DNA of 64,000 nt from JBNGOQ01 sp050589645 (GTDB lineage: Bacteria > Bacteroidota > Bacteroidia > Flavobacteriales > Flavobacteriaceae). The notes beneath the pieces were generated by a model that worked only from the letters and a program-made list of their open reading frames with translations, had not been told where the DNA came from and made no database searches. Position numbers and translations under genes: made by a program. Where the stretch lies: assembly GCF_050589645.1 (NCBI RefSeq), contig NZ_JBNGOQ010000002.1:744001-808000 (forward strand), read 5' to 3'. Below, one piece after another: positions 1-8,465 of this stretch; position 1 is the first letter of the stretch, and the number at the start of each line of letters is the position of its first letter.

Positions 1-171
1 TTATCTGCCGCTATGCTTTTTGAGGACAAGGGCCTCACCGAAGAGGCAGATGCGATTCGGGCGGTGGTAAATAGATCCCTTGATGAAGGAATGGTGACGG
101 AGGATCTGGCCGATGGTGGCAAATCGTACAAGACTAGTGAGGTCGGGGATTGGCTGGCAGAGCATGTTTGA
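1..171 (+). CDS. leuB: 3-isopropylmalate dehydrogenase, C-terminal end (partial)
   Basis: Frame 1 is open from the first base and stops with TGA at 169-171, giving 56 C-terminal residues of a protein that begins outside the window. The ending, with GGKSYKTSEVGDWLAEHV, matches the conserved C-terminus of 3-isopropylmalate dehydrogenase (oxidative decarboxylation in leucine biosynthesis, cytoplasm). It points toward the minus-strand ilv operon, so leucine and isoleucine/valine genes meet tail to tail here. The isopropylmalate call rests on this short stretch plus context; a related isocitrate/tartrate dehydrogenase is the main alternative. Confidence 0.75.
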   Translation, partial: LSAAMLFEDKGLTEEADAIRAVVNRSLDEGMVTEDLADGGKSYKTSEVGDWLAEHV

Positions 172-190
172 GAAAGGAGCGACTAAAAAA

Positions 191-370
191 CATCCTCCCC
201 TTTCTCACGCCAAAGGCGTGATTCATTCCCCTCCTTGTCAAGGAGGGAGCTTAAATAGGGCCCCTTTTCTAACTCAAAACACCCATGTGAAACAGCACTA
301 AAGCTCCTCCCCTGGATCAGGGGAGGTGGATTCCGGCCGAGCACAGCGAGCGTCAGGGGACGGAGGGGTC
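191..370. repeat. GC-rich palindromic intergenic repeat block
   Basis: The gap between leuB and gapN holds several short inverted repeats: CACGCC/GGCGTG at 206-220, CCCTCCTTG/CAAGGAGGG around 229-247, and CCTCCCCTG/CAGGGGAGG around 307-326. The block ends in a GGACGGAGGGGT motif. Blocks of this CTCCCC...GGGGAG kind are common between genes in flavobacteria. They could act as bidirectional transcription stops between two converging genes. No protein gene is credible here. Confidence 0.6.
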
Positions 371-392
371 AAACCCACAGCCTTTTGTATTT

Positions 393-1985
393 CTATAAAA
401 TATAGTCTGTACTGATAAAGTTGGAGAGCTTCATCTCCAGCAGTTTTTCCAAAATTTCGTTATTCAGCTCATTGTCTTTGGAAGCCACAAAGGTCCGAAT
501 GGAAAATGACCGAAGCGCATCGTGGACGCTCAAGGTGGCCACGGCAGAATCTTTTCTCCCGGTAAACGGATATACATCGGGCCCTCTTTGACAGGAACTG
601 TTCAAATTTACCCTACAGACCAGGTTGGCCAAGGTATCAATCAAGGGTGCCAGTTTGTATACATCCTTCCCGAACAAACTCACCTGCTGCCCGTAATTGG
701 ATTCGGCCATATCGTCCAAAGGCTCTTGGATATTTTTAAAGGAAAGGATAGGGACCACCGGGCCAAATTGTTCCTCCTCGTACACCTGCATGTCCTTGCT
801 CACAGGATAAAGGGCCGCGGGCCATATAAAATTATCATAATGCTCCCCGCCCTTTTTGTTGAGCACCTTGGCTCCTTTGGCAACAGCATCATCAATGAGC
901 TCCTGGATGTACCCAGGTTTTGCAGGTTCGGGCAGGGGTGTTAATTGTACTCCTTCATCCCAAGGGTTTCCAAACTTAAGTGCATCGATCGCTTCGGAAA
1001 ACTTGCGGTTAAACTCTTCCACGATAGCCTCATGGGCGTAGACCACTTTTAAGGCGGTGCACCGTTGTCCATTGTAGGACAAGGTTCCCGCAATACATTC
1101 CTTGATGGCAAGGTCCAGGTCGGCATCAGGGAGGATTATGGCCGGGTTTTTGGCCTCCAAGCCCAGGACCAAACGCAAACGATTGCTTTTGGGATGTTGG
1201 TTTTGTAGCGCATTGGCAGACGAGCTATGCCCTATGAGTGCCAAGACATCTACCTTTCCTGTTTCCATGATGGGTCCGGCGATGGCCCTGCCTCTGCCGA
1301 ACAGAATATTGACCACGCCTTTGGGAAAACTTTCCTGAAAGGCTTCTATAAGCGGAGCAATTAACAAGACTCCATGTTTGGCGGGCTTAAAAATTGCCGT
1401 GTTACCCATAATGAGGGCGGGAATAAGTAAAGTGAAGGTCTCGTTCAAAGGATAGTTGTATGGACCCAGGCATAGCACTACGCCCAAAGGTCCTCTGCGT
1501 ATATGGGCATAGACACCCCCGTTTTTTTGAAATTTCGCCGAATTACGATCCAACTGTTTATAATCCTCAATAGTGTCCTGGATGTACTCTACCGTACGGT
1601 CAAATTCTTTTTCAGAATCGGGAAGGGACTTTCCAATTTCCCACATCAACAACTTAACGATCTCCTCCCTTTTGGAACCCATTTTTTCAACAAAGGTCTC
1701 CATACAAGAGATCCTGTCCTTTACACGCATGGTGGGCCATGTGCCTTGGCCTTTGTCATAGGCCTGTAGGGCTGCTTCCAAGGCCTCATAGGCCTCCTTC
1801 TCCCCCATGGTGGGGATACTGCCCAAAAGCGTAGGTGCATAGGACGCTGTGGAAGAAATGGTGGAATACACCTCCGAGGTTTCCCCATCCCATTTCCTGA
1901 GTTCCCCATTCACCAAAAAGTTCCTTTGGTGCAAAGGAGCCTTAATTTCAAACTTCTCCGGTATTATAGATTTTGTGCTAATCAT
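393..1985 (-). CDS. gapN: NADP-dependent non-phosphorylating glyceraldehyde-3-phosphate dehydrogenase
   Basis: 530-residue aldehyde dehydrogenase superfamily protein. It would oxidise glyceraldehyde 3-phosphate directly to 3-phosphoglycerate with NADP, supplying NADPH in the cytoplasm. The general-base Glu is at about 277 (GLEAKNPA) and the catalytic Cys at about 309 (GQRCTALK). The C-terminal CQRGPDVYPFTGRKDS and VHDALRSFSIRT segments are typical of GapN rather than of other ALDHs. It is the last gene of the minus-strand ilv series, 65 nt after ilvC, so it may share that transcript and provide NADPH for KARI (inference). The function of bacteroidotal GapN homologues as GAPDH is by family resemblance only. 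Confidence 0.8.
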   Translation of the reverse strand: MISTKSIIPEKFEIKAPLHQRNFLVNGELRKWDGETSEVYSTISSTASYAPTLLGSIPTMGEKEAYEALEAALQAYDKGQGTWPTMRVKDRISCMETFVEKMGSKREEIVKLLMWEIGKSLPDSEKEFDRTVEYIQDTIEDYKQLDRNSAKFQKNGGVYAHIRRGPLGVVLCLGPYNYPLNETFTLLIPALIMGNTAIFKPAKHGVLLIAPLIEAFQESFPKGVVNILFGRGRAIAGPIMETGKVDVLALIGHSSSANALQNQHPKSNRLRLVLGLEAKNPAIILPDADLDLAIKECIAGTLSYNGQRCTALKVVYAHEAIVEEFNRKFSEAIDALKFGNPWDEGVQLTPLPEPAKPGYIQELIDDAVAKGAKVLNKKGGEHYDNFIWPAALYPVSKDMQVYEEEQFGPVVPILSFKNIQEPLDDMAESNYGQQVSLFGKDVYKLAPLIDTLANLVCRVNLNSSCQRGPDVYPFTGRKDSAVATLSVHDALRSFSIRTFVASKDNELNNEILEKLLEMKLSNFISTDYIL

Positions 1986-2050
1986 AATATGTTCTCTTAG
2001 TGTTTGGCTATCCTACGATAGATTGAAATAGATTCAAAGTACTAAAGGTG

Positions 2051-3526
2051 CTATACAATAGGTTTCATAGCGGTCATGGAGGCACGCAATCTAGCGCCTA
2101 CAATTTCAACCGGATGCTCCCTAAGGGCTTTGTTTACCGCTATTAACTTCACATTATCCACACCATTGTCCTTACTTTCCCCATAGTGCTTTCCAATGAC
2201 GTCCGTATCAATAGTCTTCATAAAATCGGCCAACAAGGGTTTGCATGCATGATCGAAGAGATAGCAGCCATATTCGGCTGTGTCCGATATTACCCGGTTC
2301 ATCTCGAACAGTTTTTTCCGCGCTATGGTATTGGCGATCAAGGGGGTCTCATGCAAGGATTCGTAATAAGCCGATTCTGCGATAATGCCCGACTCCGTCA
2401 TGGATTCAAAGGCCAGTTCCACTCCGGCCCGAACCAAGGCTACCATTAATACCCCATGGTCATAGTATGCCTGCTCCGAAATAGCATCATCACCCGCAGG
2501 AGTCTTCTCGAAAGCGGTCTCGCCTGTCTCTGCCCGCCATTGCAACAGGTTTTTATCGTCATTGGCCCAATCTTCCATCATGGTTTTTGAAAAATGGCCC
2601 ACCATAATATCGTCCATATGTTTTTGGAACAACGGACGCATAATGTCCTTAAGTTCCTCGGAAAGGTCAAACGCCTTGATCTTTGCTGGGTTGGACAAGC
2701 GGTCCATCATATTGGTAATCCCTCCATATTTAAGGCCTTCTGTAACCGTTTCCCAACCGTACTGGATCAATTTGGAAGCATATCCGGCATCTATTCCCTT
2801 TTCGATCATTTTATCAAAGCACAGTATGGAACCGGTTTGCAGTAGGCCGCATAAAATGGTCTGCTCCCCCATAAGGTCCGATTTTACCTCGGCAACGAAG
2901 GAGGACTCCAGCACACCTGCCTTATGTCCTCCGGTACCGGCGGCATAGGCTTTTGCCTGTTCCAGGCCTTTTCCTTCCGGGTCATTTTCCGGATGTACCG
3001 CAATAAGTGTGGGCACTCCAAAACCTCTTTTGTACTCCTCTCTCACTTCTGAGCCGGGACTCTTGGGAGCCACCATAATCACTGTAAGGTCTTCCCGTAT
3101 CTGCATACCCTCTTCCACAATGTTGAATCCATGGGAATATGAAAGCGTAGCACCCTTTTTCATTAAGGGCATTACGGCACTTACCACGTGGGTATGCTGC
3201 TTGTCGGGGGTTAGGTTTATGACCAGGTCCGCAGAGGGGATCAGGGTCCCATAGGTATCTACGGTGAAGCCGTTTTCCTTTGCATTCTTATAGGATTGGC
3301 GCTGTTCCTGAATCGCTGCCTCCCTTAGGGCATAGGAAATATCCAGGCCGGAATCGCGCATGTTCAATCCCTGATTAAGCCCTTGTGCGCCACAGCCCAC
3401 AATGACTATTTTTTTTCCTTTTAGGGCGTTTACACCATCGGAAAACTCGCTAGATTCCATAAACCTGCATTTTCCCAACTGATTCAGTTGCTCCCGTAGT
3501 GATAGTGTATTAAAGTAATTTGCCAT
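2051..3526 (-). CDS. ilvC: Ketol-acid reductoisomerase (class II)
   Basis: 491 residues, the size of the long E. coli-type (class II) enzyme. It converts acetolactate or acetohydroxybutyrate to the dihydroxy acid with NADPH and Mg2+ in valine/isoleucine synthesis. The Rossmann motif VGCGAQGLNQG lies at about 43-53, followed by the KARI catalytic domain and the duplicated C-terminal domain (EQAYYDHGVLMVALVRAG, ESAYYESLHE). It lies 27 nt downstream of ilvN and 65 nt upstream of gapN, all on the minus strand, consistent with one operon. Confidence 0.95.
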   Translation of the reverse strand: MANYFNTLSLREQLNQLGKCRFMESSEFSDGVNALKGKKIVIVGCGAQGLNQGLNMRDSGLDISYALREAAIQEQRQSYKNAKENGFTVDTYGTLIPSADLVINLTPDKQHTHVVSAVMPLMKKGATLSYSHGFNIVEEGMQIREDLTVIMVAPKSPGSEVREEYKRGFGVPTLIAVHPENDPEGKGLEQAKAYAAGTGGHKAGVLESSFVAEVKSDLMGEQTILCGLLQTGSILCFDKMIEKGIDAGYASKLIQYGWETVTEGLKYGGITNMMDRLSNPAKIKAFDLSEELKDIMRPLFQKHMDDIMVGHFSKTMMEDWANDDKNLLQWRAETGETAFEKTPAGDDAISEQAYYDHGVLMVALVRAGVELAFESMTESGIIAESAYYESLHETPLIANTIARKKLFEMNRVISDTAEYGCYLFDHACKPLLADFMKTIDTDVIGKHYGESKDNGVDNVKLIAVNKALREHPVEIVGARLRASMTAMKPIV

Positions 3527-3553
3527 TTTCTAAACTCGTTTTGGTTGTATTGA

Positions 3554-4081
3554 TTAATTGTTCTGAAATTCTTCCAATATTGCGCTTATACGCATAGGCG
3601 ATTTGGTTACCGTAATCCGTCCCGAACGTACAAATTGCATAATGCCGTATGGTTTTAAATGCTGGTACATCTCATCAATCTCTTCCCGCCTGCCCGTTTT
3701 GGCCAAAACAAAAAATTCCCTGGATACGGTTACGATTTGTGCATGGCTCTCCTTAATGATATTTTGGATCTGTCGCTCGTCGAACAGCAGATGCGACTCG
3801 ATCTTGAAAATTGCGGATTCTTGGTATATAGTTTCCTCATCCGTATGATAAAAGGCCTTTATGACCTCGATCTGTTTTTCGATCTGTGCCACAATTTTTC
3901 TCGTCCAATCTTCCGTTGTGAACACAACTATAGTAAATTTTGAAACATGTTCAATTTCTGATTTCGAGACATTTAAGCTTTCAATATTAATGTGTCGCTT
4001 TAAGAATATCCCAGATATCCTGTTCAACAGGCCAACGTTGTTTTCCGAATATACCGATATGGTAAACCATTTATTCTCCAT
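3554..4081 (-). CDS. ilvN: Acetolactate synthase, regulatory (small) subunit
   Basis: 175 residues when started at the ATG at 4081. The frame stays open upstream to 4135, but the ACT domain begins right after the chosen start (MENKWFTISVYSENNVGLLN), as in other IlvN/IlvH proteins, so the extra 18 residues are unlikely to be translated. The N-terminal ACT domain (about 4-75) binds the feedback effector valine in this family; a second ALS-type domain follows. It sits between an O-methyltransferase gene and ilvC and should associate with the IlvB subunit encoded two genes upstream. Confidence 0.9.
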   Translation of the reverse strand: MENKWFTISVYSENNVGLLNRISGIFLKRHINIESLNVSKSEIEHVSKFTIVVFTTEDWTRKIVAQIEKQIEVIKAFYHTDEETIYQESAIFKIESHLLFDERQIQNIIKESHAQIVTVSREFFVLAKTGRREEIDEMYQHLKPYGIMQFVRSGRITVTKSPMRISAILEEFQNN

Positions 4082-4165
4082 AATTTTCCATTTGAATACG
4101 TCTAAGGGGAACCGTACCGACCTAGGGTCAAACAACTGGTACTACACTCTTTTTTGACGACATCA

Positions 4166-4765
4166 TTATACGTTTGTTTTATTTGTATTTTTTCGTACGG
4201 CAACAATCAATCCGGTGGACCAATTCATTTTTATGAGATTGAAGTCGGTCCTCGCTTCCAAATAGGCAATTAACCCATCTACATGCTTCCGATGCCCCTT
4301 GGGCCAATTGGGCTGCTCCTTCATATCGTCGATTACGTAAAAACCGCCCAAATTCACCAAATCCAGTACCTCCTCAATTTCACTGTATTTTCCGGGCCAC
4401 GCGTCTGCGAAGACCAAATCAAATTTTTGGCCTTGATAACCCTTGATCCACTCCGTGCCATCGGAACATACGATAGTAACACGTTGGTCCTTCCCAAAAT
4501 AGCCTCGGGCAATGGCCGTTAGCCCTTCATCATTGTCCACCGTAATAAGGCAGGAGTCCTTATCCATTCCATCTACCATCCAGGACAGTGACAGACCTAT
4601 GCCCGTCCCAAGTTCCAGAAAGTGCGATTGGGGTTTTGCACTGATGAGCGCCTTTAGAAAGGCACCCACATGCATATCGGAAGGCATGGAAAAACCAATT
4701 TCCTCACATTTTTGTTGGATCTCCTCATAAATCACGGGTTTGTCCAAAATTATTGCATCATCCAT
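4166..4765 (-). CDS. Class I SAM-dependent O-methyltransferase family protein
   Basis: 199 residues with a class I SAM-binding fold: motif I ELGTGIG at 51-57, acidic loop TVDNDEG after strand 2, and FDLVFADAWPG plus GGFYVIDDM at the later motifs. It resembles the O-methyltransferase family 3 proteins, whose substrates vary. It is placed inside the ilv operon, 23 nt after ilvB and 84 nt before ilvN, splitting the two acetolactate synthase subunits. No reaction in branched-chain amino acid synthesis needs a methyltransferase, so the link is unexplained. The substrate cannot be read from the sequence. Confidence 0.75.
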   Translation of the reverse strand: MDDAIILDKPVIYEEIQQKCEEIGFSMPSDMHVGAFLKALISAKPQSHFLELGTGIGLSLSWMVDGMDKDSCLITVDNDEGLTAIARGYFGKDQRVTIVCSDGTEWIKGYQGQKFDLVFADAWPGKYSEIEEVLDLVNLGGFYVIDDMKEQPNWPKGHRKHVDGLIAYLEARTDFNLIKMNWSTGLIVAVRKNTNKTNV

Positions 4766-4788
4766 GGATATACGCTTTAGTCCGATGC

Positions 4789-6522
4789 CTATTTCAACCG
4801 GATATCAGATACCGATGCCCCTGATGGGATCATTGGAAATACATTGTCCTCCTTCTCCACGCAAACTTCAAGGAAGTAGGCGTCCTTTGAATCTATCATT
4901 TCGGTAACCGCTGCCTTAAGGTCTTTGCGTTCCTTTACCCTTTTTGACGTAATATGGTAGCCTTCGGCAATTTTTACAAAATCCGGATTCGTCATTACGG
5001 TTGAGGCGTAGCGACTTTCAAAAAACAGCTCTTGCCATTGGCGTACCATGCCCAGATGATCGTTGTTCAACACCACAATCTTTACGGGGACCTTATTCTG
5101 AAAGATCGTTCCCAATTCCTGAATGGTCATTTGGTAGCCCCCATCACCTATGATTGCAACAACCTCTCTATCCATGGCGCCCATCTTGGCACCTATGGCT
5201 GCAGGAAGGGCAAACCCCATGGTACCCAGTCCGCCAGAAGTAATACTACTTTTGGATTGTTTGAACTTGGCATACCTGCAGGTTACCATTTGGTGCTGGC
5301 CCACATCGGTAACAATGACCGCCTCGTTTTTTGAGGCCTGGTTAATTTCGGCAATGACCTCTCCCATCGTTAGGCCCTCTTTTGTAGGGTGAAGGTCCTT
5401 TTTGATAACGGCATCGAACTCGACTTCATATTTTTTCTTGAACTCGTTGTGCCATGCTTCATGCTTGTTTTCCTTTACCATAGGCAACAATAGCTCCAGG
5501 GTCTCCTTGGCATTTCCAAGAACCGCCACATCTACCTTTACATTTTTGTCGATTTCTGCAGGGTCTATTTCGAAATGTATAACCTTGGCCTGCTTGGCAT
5601 AGGTGTCCAAATTTCCGGTTACCCTATCATCAAAGCGCATCCCGATGGCTATCAACAAATCGCATTCATTGGTAAGAACATTAGGGCCGTAATTTCCATG
5701 CATACCTACCATCCCCACATTAAGTGGATGGGCGGTGTCCAATGCTGATAGGCCCAAAATGGTCCATGCCGCAGGAATGCCCGCCTTCTCTACCAAAGCT
5801 CTCAACTGATTCTCGGCCTCGCCCAAAATTACCCCCTGACCAAAAATGATATAAGGTTTCTTGGCCGCATTGATCATGTTCGCTGCCGTTTCGATGGATC
5901 TAAGATCGGGTTTCGGTATGGGCGTATAGCTGCGTACAGCGGTACAAGGTGCATAAGTGAAATCCAATTCGTCAAATTGCGCATTCTTGGTAATATCTAC
6001 CAGCACCGGACCAGGCCGGCCAGATTTAGCTATGTAAAAGGCCTTTGCCATAATTTCCGGTATCTCGGAAGCTTTGGTAATCTGGTAGTTCCATTTCGTG
6101 ACCGGTGTGGAAATCCCAATGATATCGGTCTCCTGAAAAGCGTCGGATCCCAATAGATGCCTTGGGACCTGACCGGTAATGCAGACCATGGGCGTGGAAT
6201 CGATCTGGGCATCTGCCAGGCCGGTTACCAAATTAGTGGCTCCCGGGCCCGAGGTTGCCATTGCCACCCCTACCTTGCCTGTGACCCGGGCAAAGCCCTG
6301 GGCAGAATGTGTAGCTCCCTGTTCATGCCTTGTAAGCACATGTGTTAAGCTGTCCTGGAACTTATATAATTCATCGTATATGGGCATAATGGCGCCCCCT
6401 GGGTACCCGTAAATTAAATCTACCCCCTCTGCCAACAGGCAATGTATAATGGCTTCCGCTCCACTGATCTTAATGGGGTTTTGTATAGCTTGTGCCTTTT
6501 TCCGTTCTTTTATCGTTTCCAT
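4789..6522 (-). CDS. ilvB: Acetolactate synthase, catalytic (large) subunit
   Basis: 577-residue thiamine-diphosphate enzyme joining two pyruvates, or pyruvate and 2-oxobutyrate, as the first common step of valine and isoleucine synthesis. The N-terminal Pyr domain has the catalytic Glu in TRHEQGATHSAQGFAR. The C-terminal PP domain has the ThDP motif GDGGYQMTIQE...VLNN followed by DHLGMVRQWQELFF, typical of anabolic AHAS with FAD. It follows ilvD by 20 nt. The regulatory subunit is two genes downstream. Confidence 0.95.
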   Translation of the reverse strand: METIKERKKAQAIQNPIKISGAEAIIHCLLAEGVDLIYGYPGGAIMPIYDELYKFQDSLTHVLTRHEQGATHSAQGFARVTGKVGVAMATSGPGATNLVTGLADAQIDSTPMVCITGQVPRHLLGSDAFQETDIIGISTPVTKWNYQITKASEIPEIMAKAFYIAKSGRPGPVLVDITKNAQFDELDFTYAPCTAVRSYTPIPKPDLRSIETAANMINAAKKPYIIFGQGVILGEAENQLRALVEKAGIPAAWTILGLSALDTAHPLNVGMVGMHGNYGPNVLTNECDLLIAIGMRFDDRVTGNLDTYAKQAKVIHFEIDPAEIDKNVKVDVAVLGNAKETLELLLPMVKENKHEAWHNEFKKKYEVEFDAVIKKDLHPTKEGLTMGEVIAEINQASKNEAVIVTDVGQHQMVTCRYAKFKQSKSSITSGGLGTMGFALPAAIGAKMGAMDREVVAIIGDGGYQMTIQELGTIFQNKVPVKIVVLNNDHLGMVRQWQELFFESRYASTVMTNPDFVKIAEGYHITSKRVKERKDLKAAVTEMIDSKDAYFLEVCVEKEDNVFPMIPSGASVSDIRLK

Positions 6523-6542
6523 AATCCCAAACTTAATGGATG

Positions 6543-8219
6543 TTATATTTCATCGGTAACACAGCCTTGGGAGGCCGATGAAACCGTTTTTGCATATTTG
6601 TAGAGACTTCCTTTCTTTACCTTAAGGTCCGGTTGTTTCCAGGTCGCTTTTCTGGCATTTAATTCGGTTTCGGACAGTGCCACGAAAATTTGGTTCTTTT
6701 CGGCATCGATGGTAATCATATCACCGTCTTGCAATAGCCCTATGGTACCTCCATCCTGGGCCTCGGGAGCTACATGTCCCACTACAAAGCCGTGTGTTCC
6801 CCCGGAAAAGCGCCCATCGGTGATCAAGGCAACGTCTTTGCCCAGTCCCGCACCCATGATGGCGGCAGTGGGTTTCAACATTTCGGGCATTCCGGGTCCC
6901 CCCTTGGGGCCTTCATATCGAATGACCACCACATCGCCTTTTTTTACCTGACCCTTGCCTATGCCCTCGTTGGCTAAAAATTCGTCATCGAATACCTTCG
7001 CAGGACCTGTAAAATGAAGTCCTTCCTTGCCTGTTATTTTTGCTACAGCGCCTTCCTCGGCCAAATTTCCGTACAGAATACGGATATGACCGGTTTCCTT
7101 GATGGGCTGGTCCAGGGGCTTAACCACTTGCTGTCCTTCCGATAGATTGGGCACATTGGCCAAATTTTCGGCCACGGTCTTCCCGGTAATAGTGAGGCAA
7201 TCACCATGGAGCATGCCATGCCCCAGCATAAATTTCATTACGGCCGGTGTACCACCCACTCGGTGTACATCTTCCATCAGAAATTTTCCGCTAGGCTTCA
7301 AATCGGCCAAAAAGGGTGTTGTATCGCTTATTTTTTGAAAATCATCAAGGGTAAAGTCTATTTCTGCCGCCTTGGCAATGGCCAAAAAGTGAAGGACGGC
7401 ATTGGTTGATCCGCCCATAACTGTAATAAGGCGTACGGCATTCTCCAAGGATTTTCGAGTGATGATATCGCTGGGTTTAATGTCTTTCTCGAGCAAGTGG
7501 CGCAATGCCCTTCCTGAGGCTATACAATCCTCAGCCTTTTCCTCTCCAATCGCCGGATTGGAAGAGTTGTATGGCATGGCCATGCCCAAGGCTTCGATGG
7601 CCGATGCCATGGTATTGGCCGTATACATACCTCCGCAGGCCCCTGCGCCAGGACATGCGTTCTGGATAACATTCTTATAGGCTGCTTCGTCTATGGTACC
7701 TGCCACTTTTTCCCCCCAGGCCTCAAAGGCCGAGACCACATCCAATTTTTTACCATTGAGGCAACCGGATGCTATGGTACCACCATAGACCAACACTGAA
7801 GGTCGGTTTAATCGGATCATGGCCATCAATGCTCCCGGCATGTTCTTGTCGCATCCAACTACCGTAATCAATCCGTCATAGTTCATGGCTTGGACCACGG
7901 TTTCCATGGAATCTGCGATGATATCCCTTGAAGGCAATGAATATCGCATCCCGTACGTGCCCATGGAAATTCCATCGCTTACACCGATGGTGTTGAAAAT
8001 GAGACCGATCAGATGCTGGGAATTTACCCCTTCCTTCACCTTGGTGGCCAAATCGTTCAAATGCATGTTGCAAGGGTTGCCTTCATATCCCGTACTACCT
8101 ATTCCAATCAAGGGTTTTTCCAAATCCCTGTCCGTAAGGCCAATGGCGTGCAACATGGCCTGAGCGGCAGGTTGGGTAGGATCCTGGGTAACGTTTTTGC
8201 TGTATTTGTTCAGTTCCAT
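6543..8219 (-). CDS. ilvD: Dihydroxy-acid dehydratase
   Basis: 558 residues, the normal length. It dehydrates 2,3-dihydroxy acids to 2-keto acids in valine/isoleucine synthesis using an Fe-S cluster. The three cluster cysteines are visible at about 50 (GYEGNPCNMH), 123 (VGCDKNMPG) and 195 (GACGGMYTANTMA). It is the first gene of the minus-strand ilv series, so the operon promoter should lie in 8220-8465. I saw no leader peptide rich in Ile, Val or Leu codons there. Confidence 0.95.
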   Translation of the reverse strand: MELNKYSKNVTQDPTQPAAQAMLHAIGLTDRDLEKPLIGIGSTGYEGNPCNMHLNDLATKVKEGVNSQHLIGLIFNTIGVSDGISMGTYGMRYSLPSRDIIADSMETVVQAMNYDGLITVVGCDKNMPGALMAMIRLNRPSVLVYGGTIASGCLNGKKLDVVSAFEAWGEKVAGTIDEAAYKNVIQNACPGAGACGGMYTANTMASAIEALGMAMPYNSSNPAIGEEKAEDCIASGRALRHLLEKDIKPSDIITRKSLENAVRLITVMGGSTNAVLHFLAIAKAAEIDFTLDDFQKISDTTPFLADLKPSGKFLMEDVHRVGGTPAVMKFMLGHGMLHGDCLTITGKTVAENLANVPNLSEGQQVVKPLDQPIKETGHIRILYGNLAEEGAVAKITGKEGLHFTGPAKVFDDEFLANEGIGKGQVKKGDVVVIRYEGPKGGPGMPEMLKPTAAIMGAGLGKDVALITDGRFSGGTHGFVVGHVAPEAQDGGTIGLLQDGDMITIDAEKNQIFVALSETELNARKATWKQPDLKVKKGSLYKYAKTVSSASQGCVTDEI

Positions 8220-8454
8220 TAAAGGGTTTGCTAGCTATTGGTAAATTCTATTGCATACTATCTATCATTCAAAGATATATCTTTCCAATACCCTATAATT
8301 TTAACAATGTTTGTTGGTTCAAATTCAATTTTGGAAATATCTTATTAAACTACTGATAATCAGAAGTATACTCACGTATTTAATATCATATTCAATACGT
8401 TATCCGCTCGGTGGATTAACTTCTTTTGACATGGCAAGGGACCAATTATTTCTT

Positions 8455-8462
8455 TAAATTTG
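8455..8462 (+). promoter_or_regulatory. Candidate TAnnTTTG promoter box for the aldehyde dehydrogenase gene
   Basis: TAAATTTG is a full match to the Bacteroidota -7 box. It ends 3 nt before the ATG at 8466, so transcription would begin at or next to the start codon, giving a leaderless message. A TTG at 8426-8428 is somewhat too far upstream for an ideal -33 element, so the call is tentative. The rest of 8220-8454 must also hold the minus-strand ilvD promoter, for which I saw no clear box. Confidence 0.4.
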
Positions 8463-8465
8463 CGT

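Noticed and set aside
113..301. 62-codon plus-strand ORF after leuB
   Set aside because: It overlaps the leuB end and then runs through palindromic repeat sequence; no family-like composition.
522..944. 140-codon plus-strand ORF opposite gapN
   Set aside because: Mirror frame of a strong conserved gene; many similar antisense frames occur opposite the ilv, comM, ftsK and DegT genes and all were treated as shadows.
8220..8465. Leader peptide attenuator or T-box for the ilv operon
   Set aside because: No run of Ile, Val or Leu codons, no T-box core and no terminator hairpin seen in the region upstream of ilvD.
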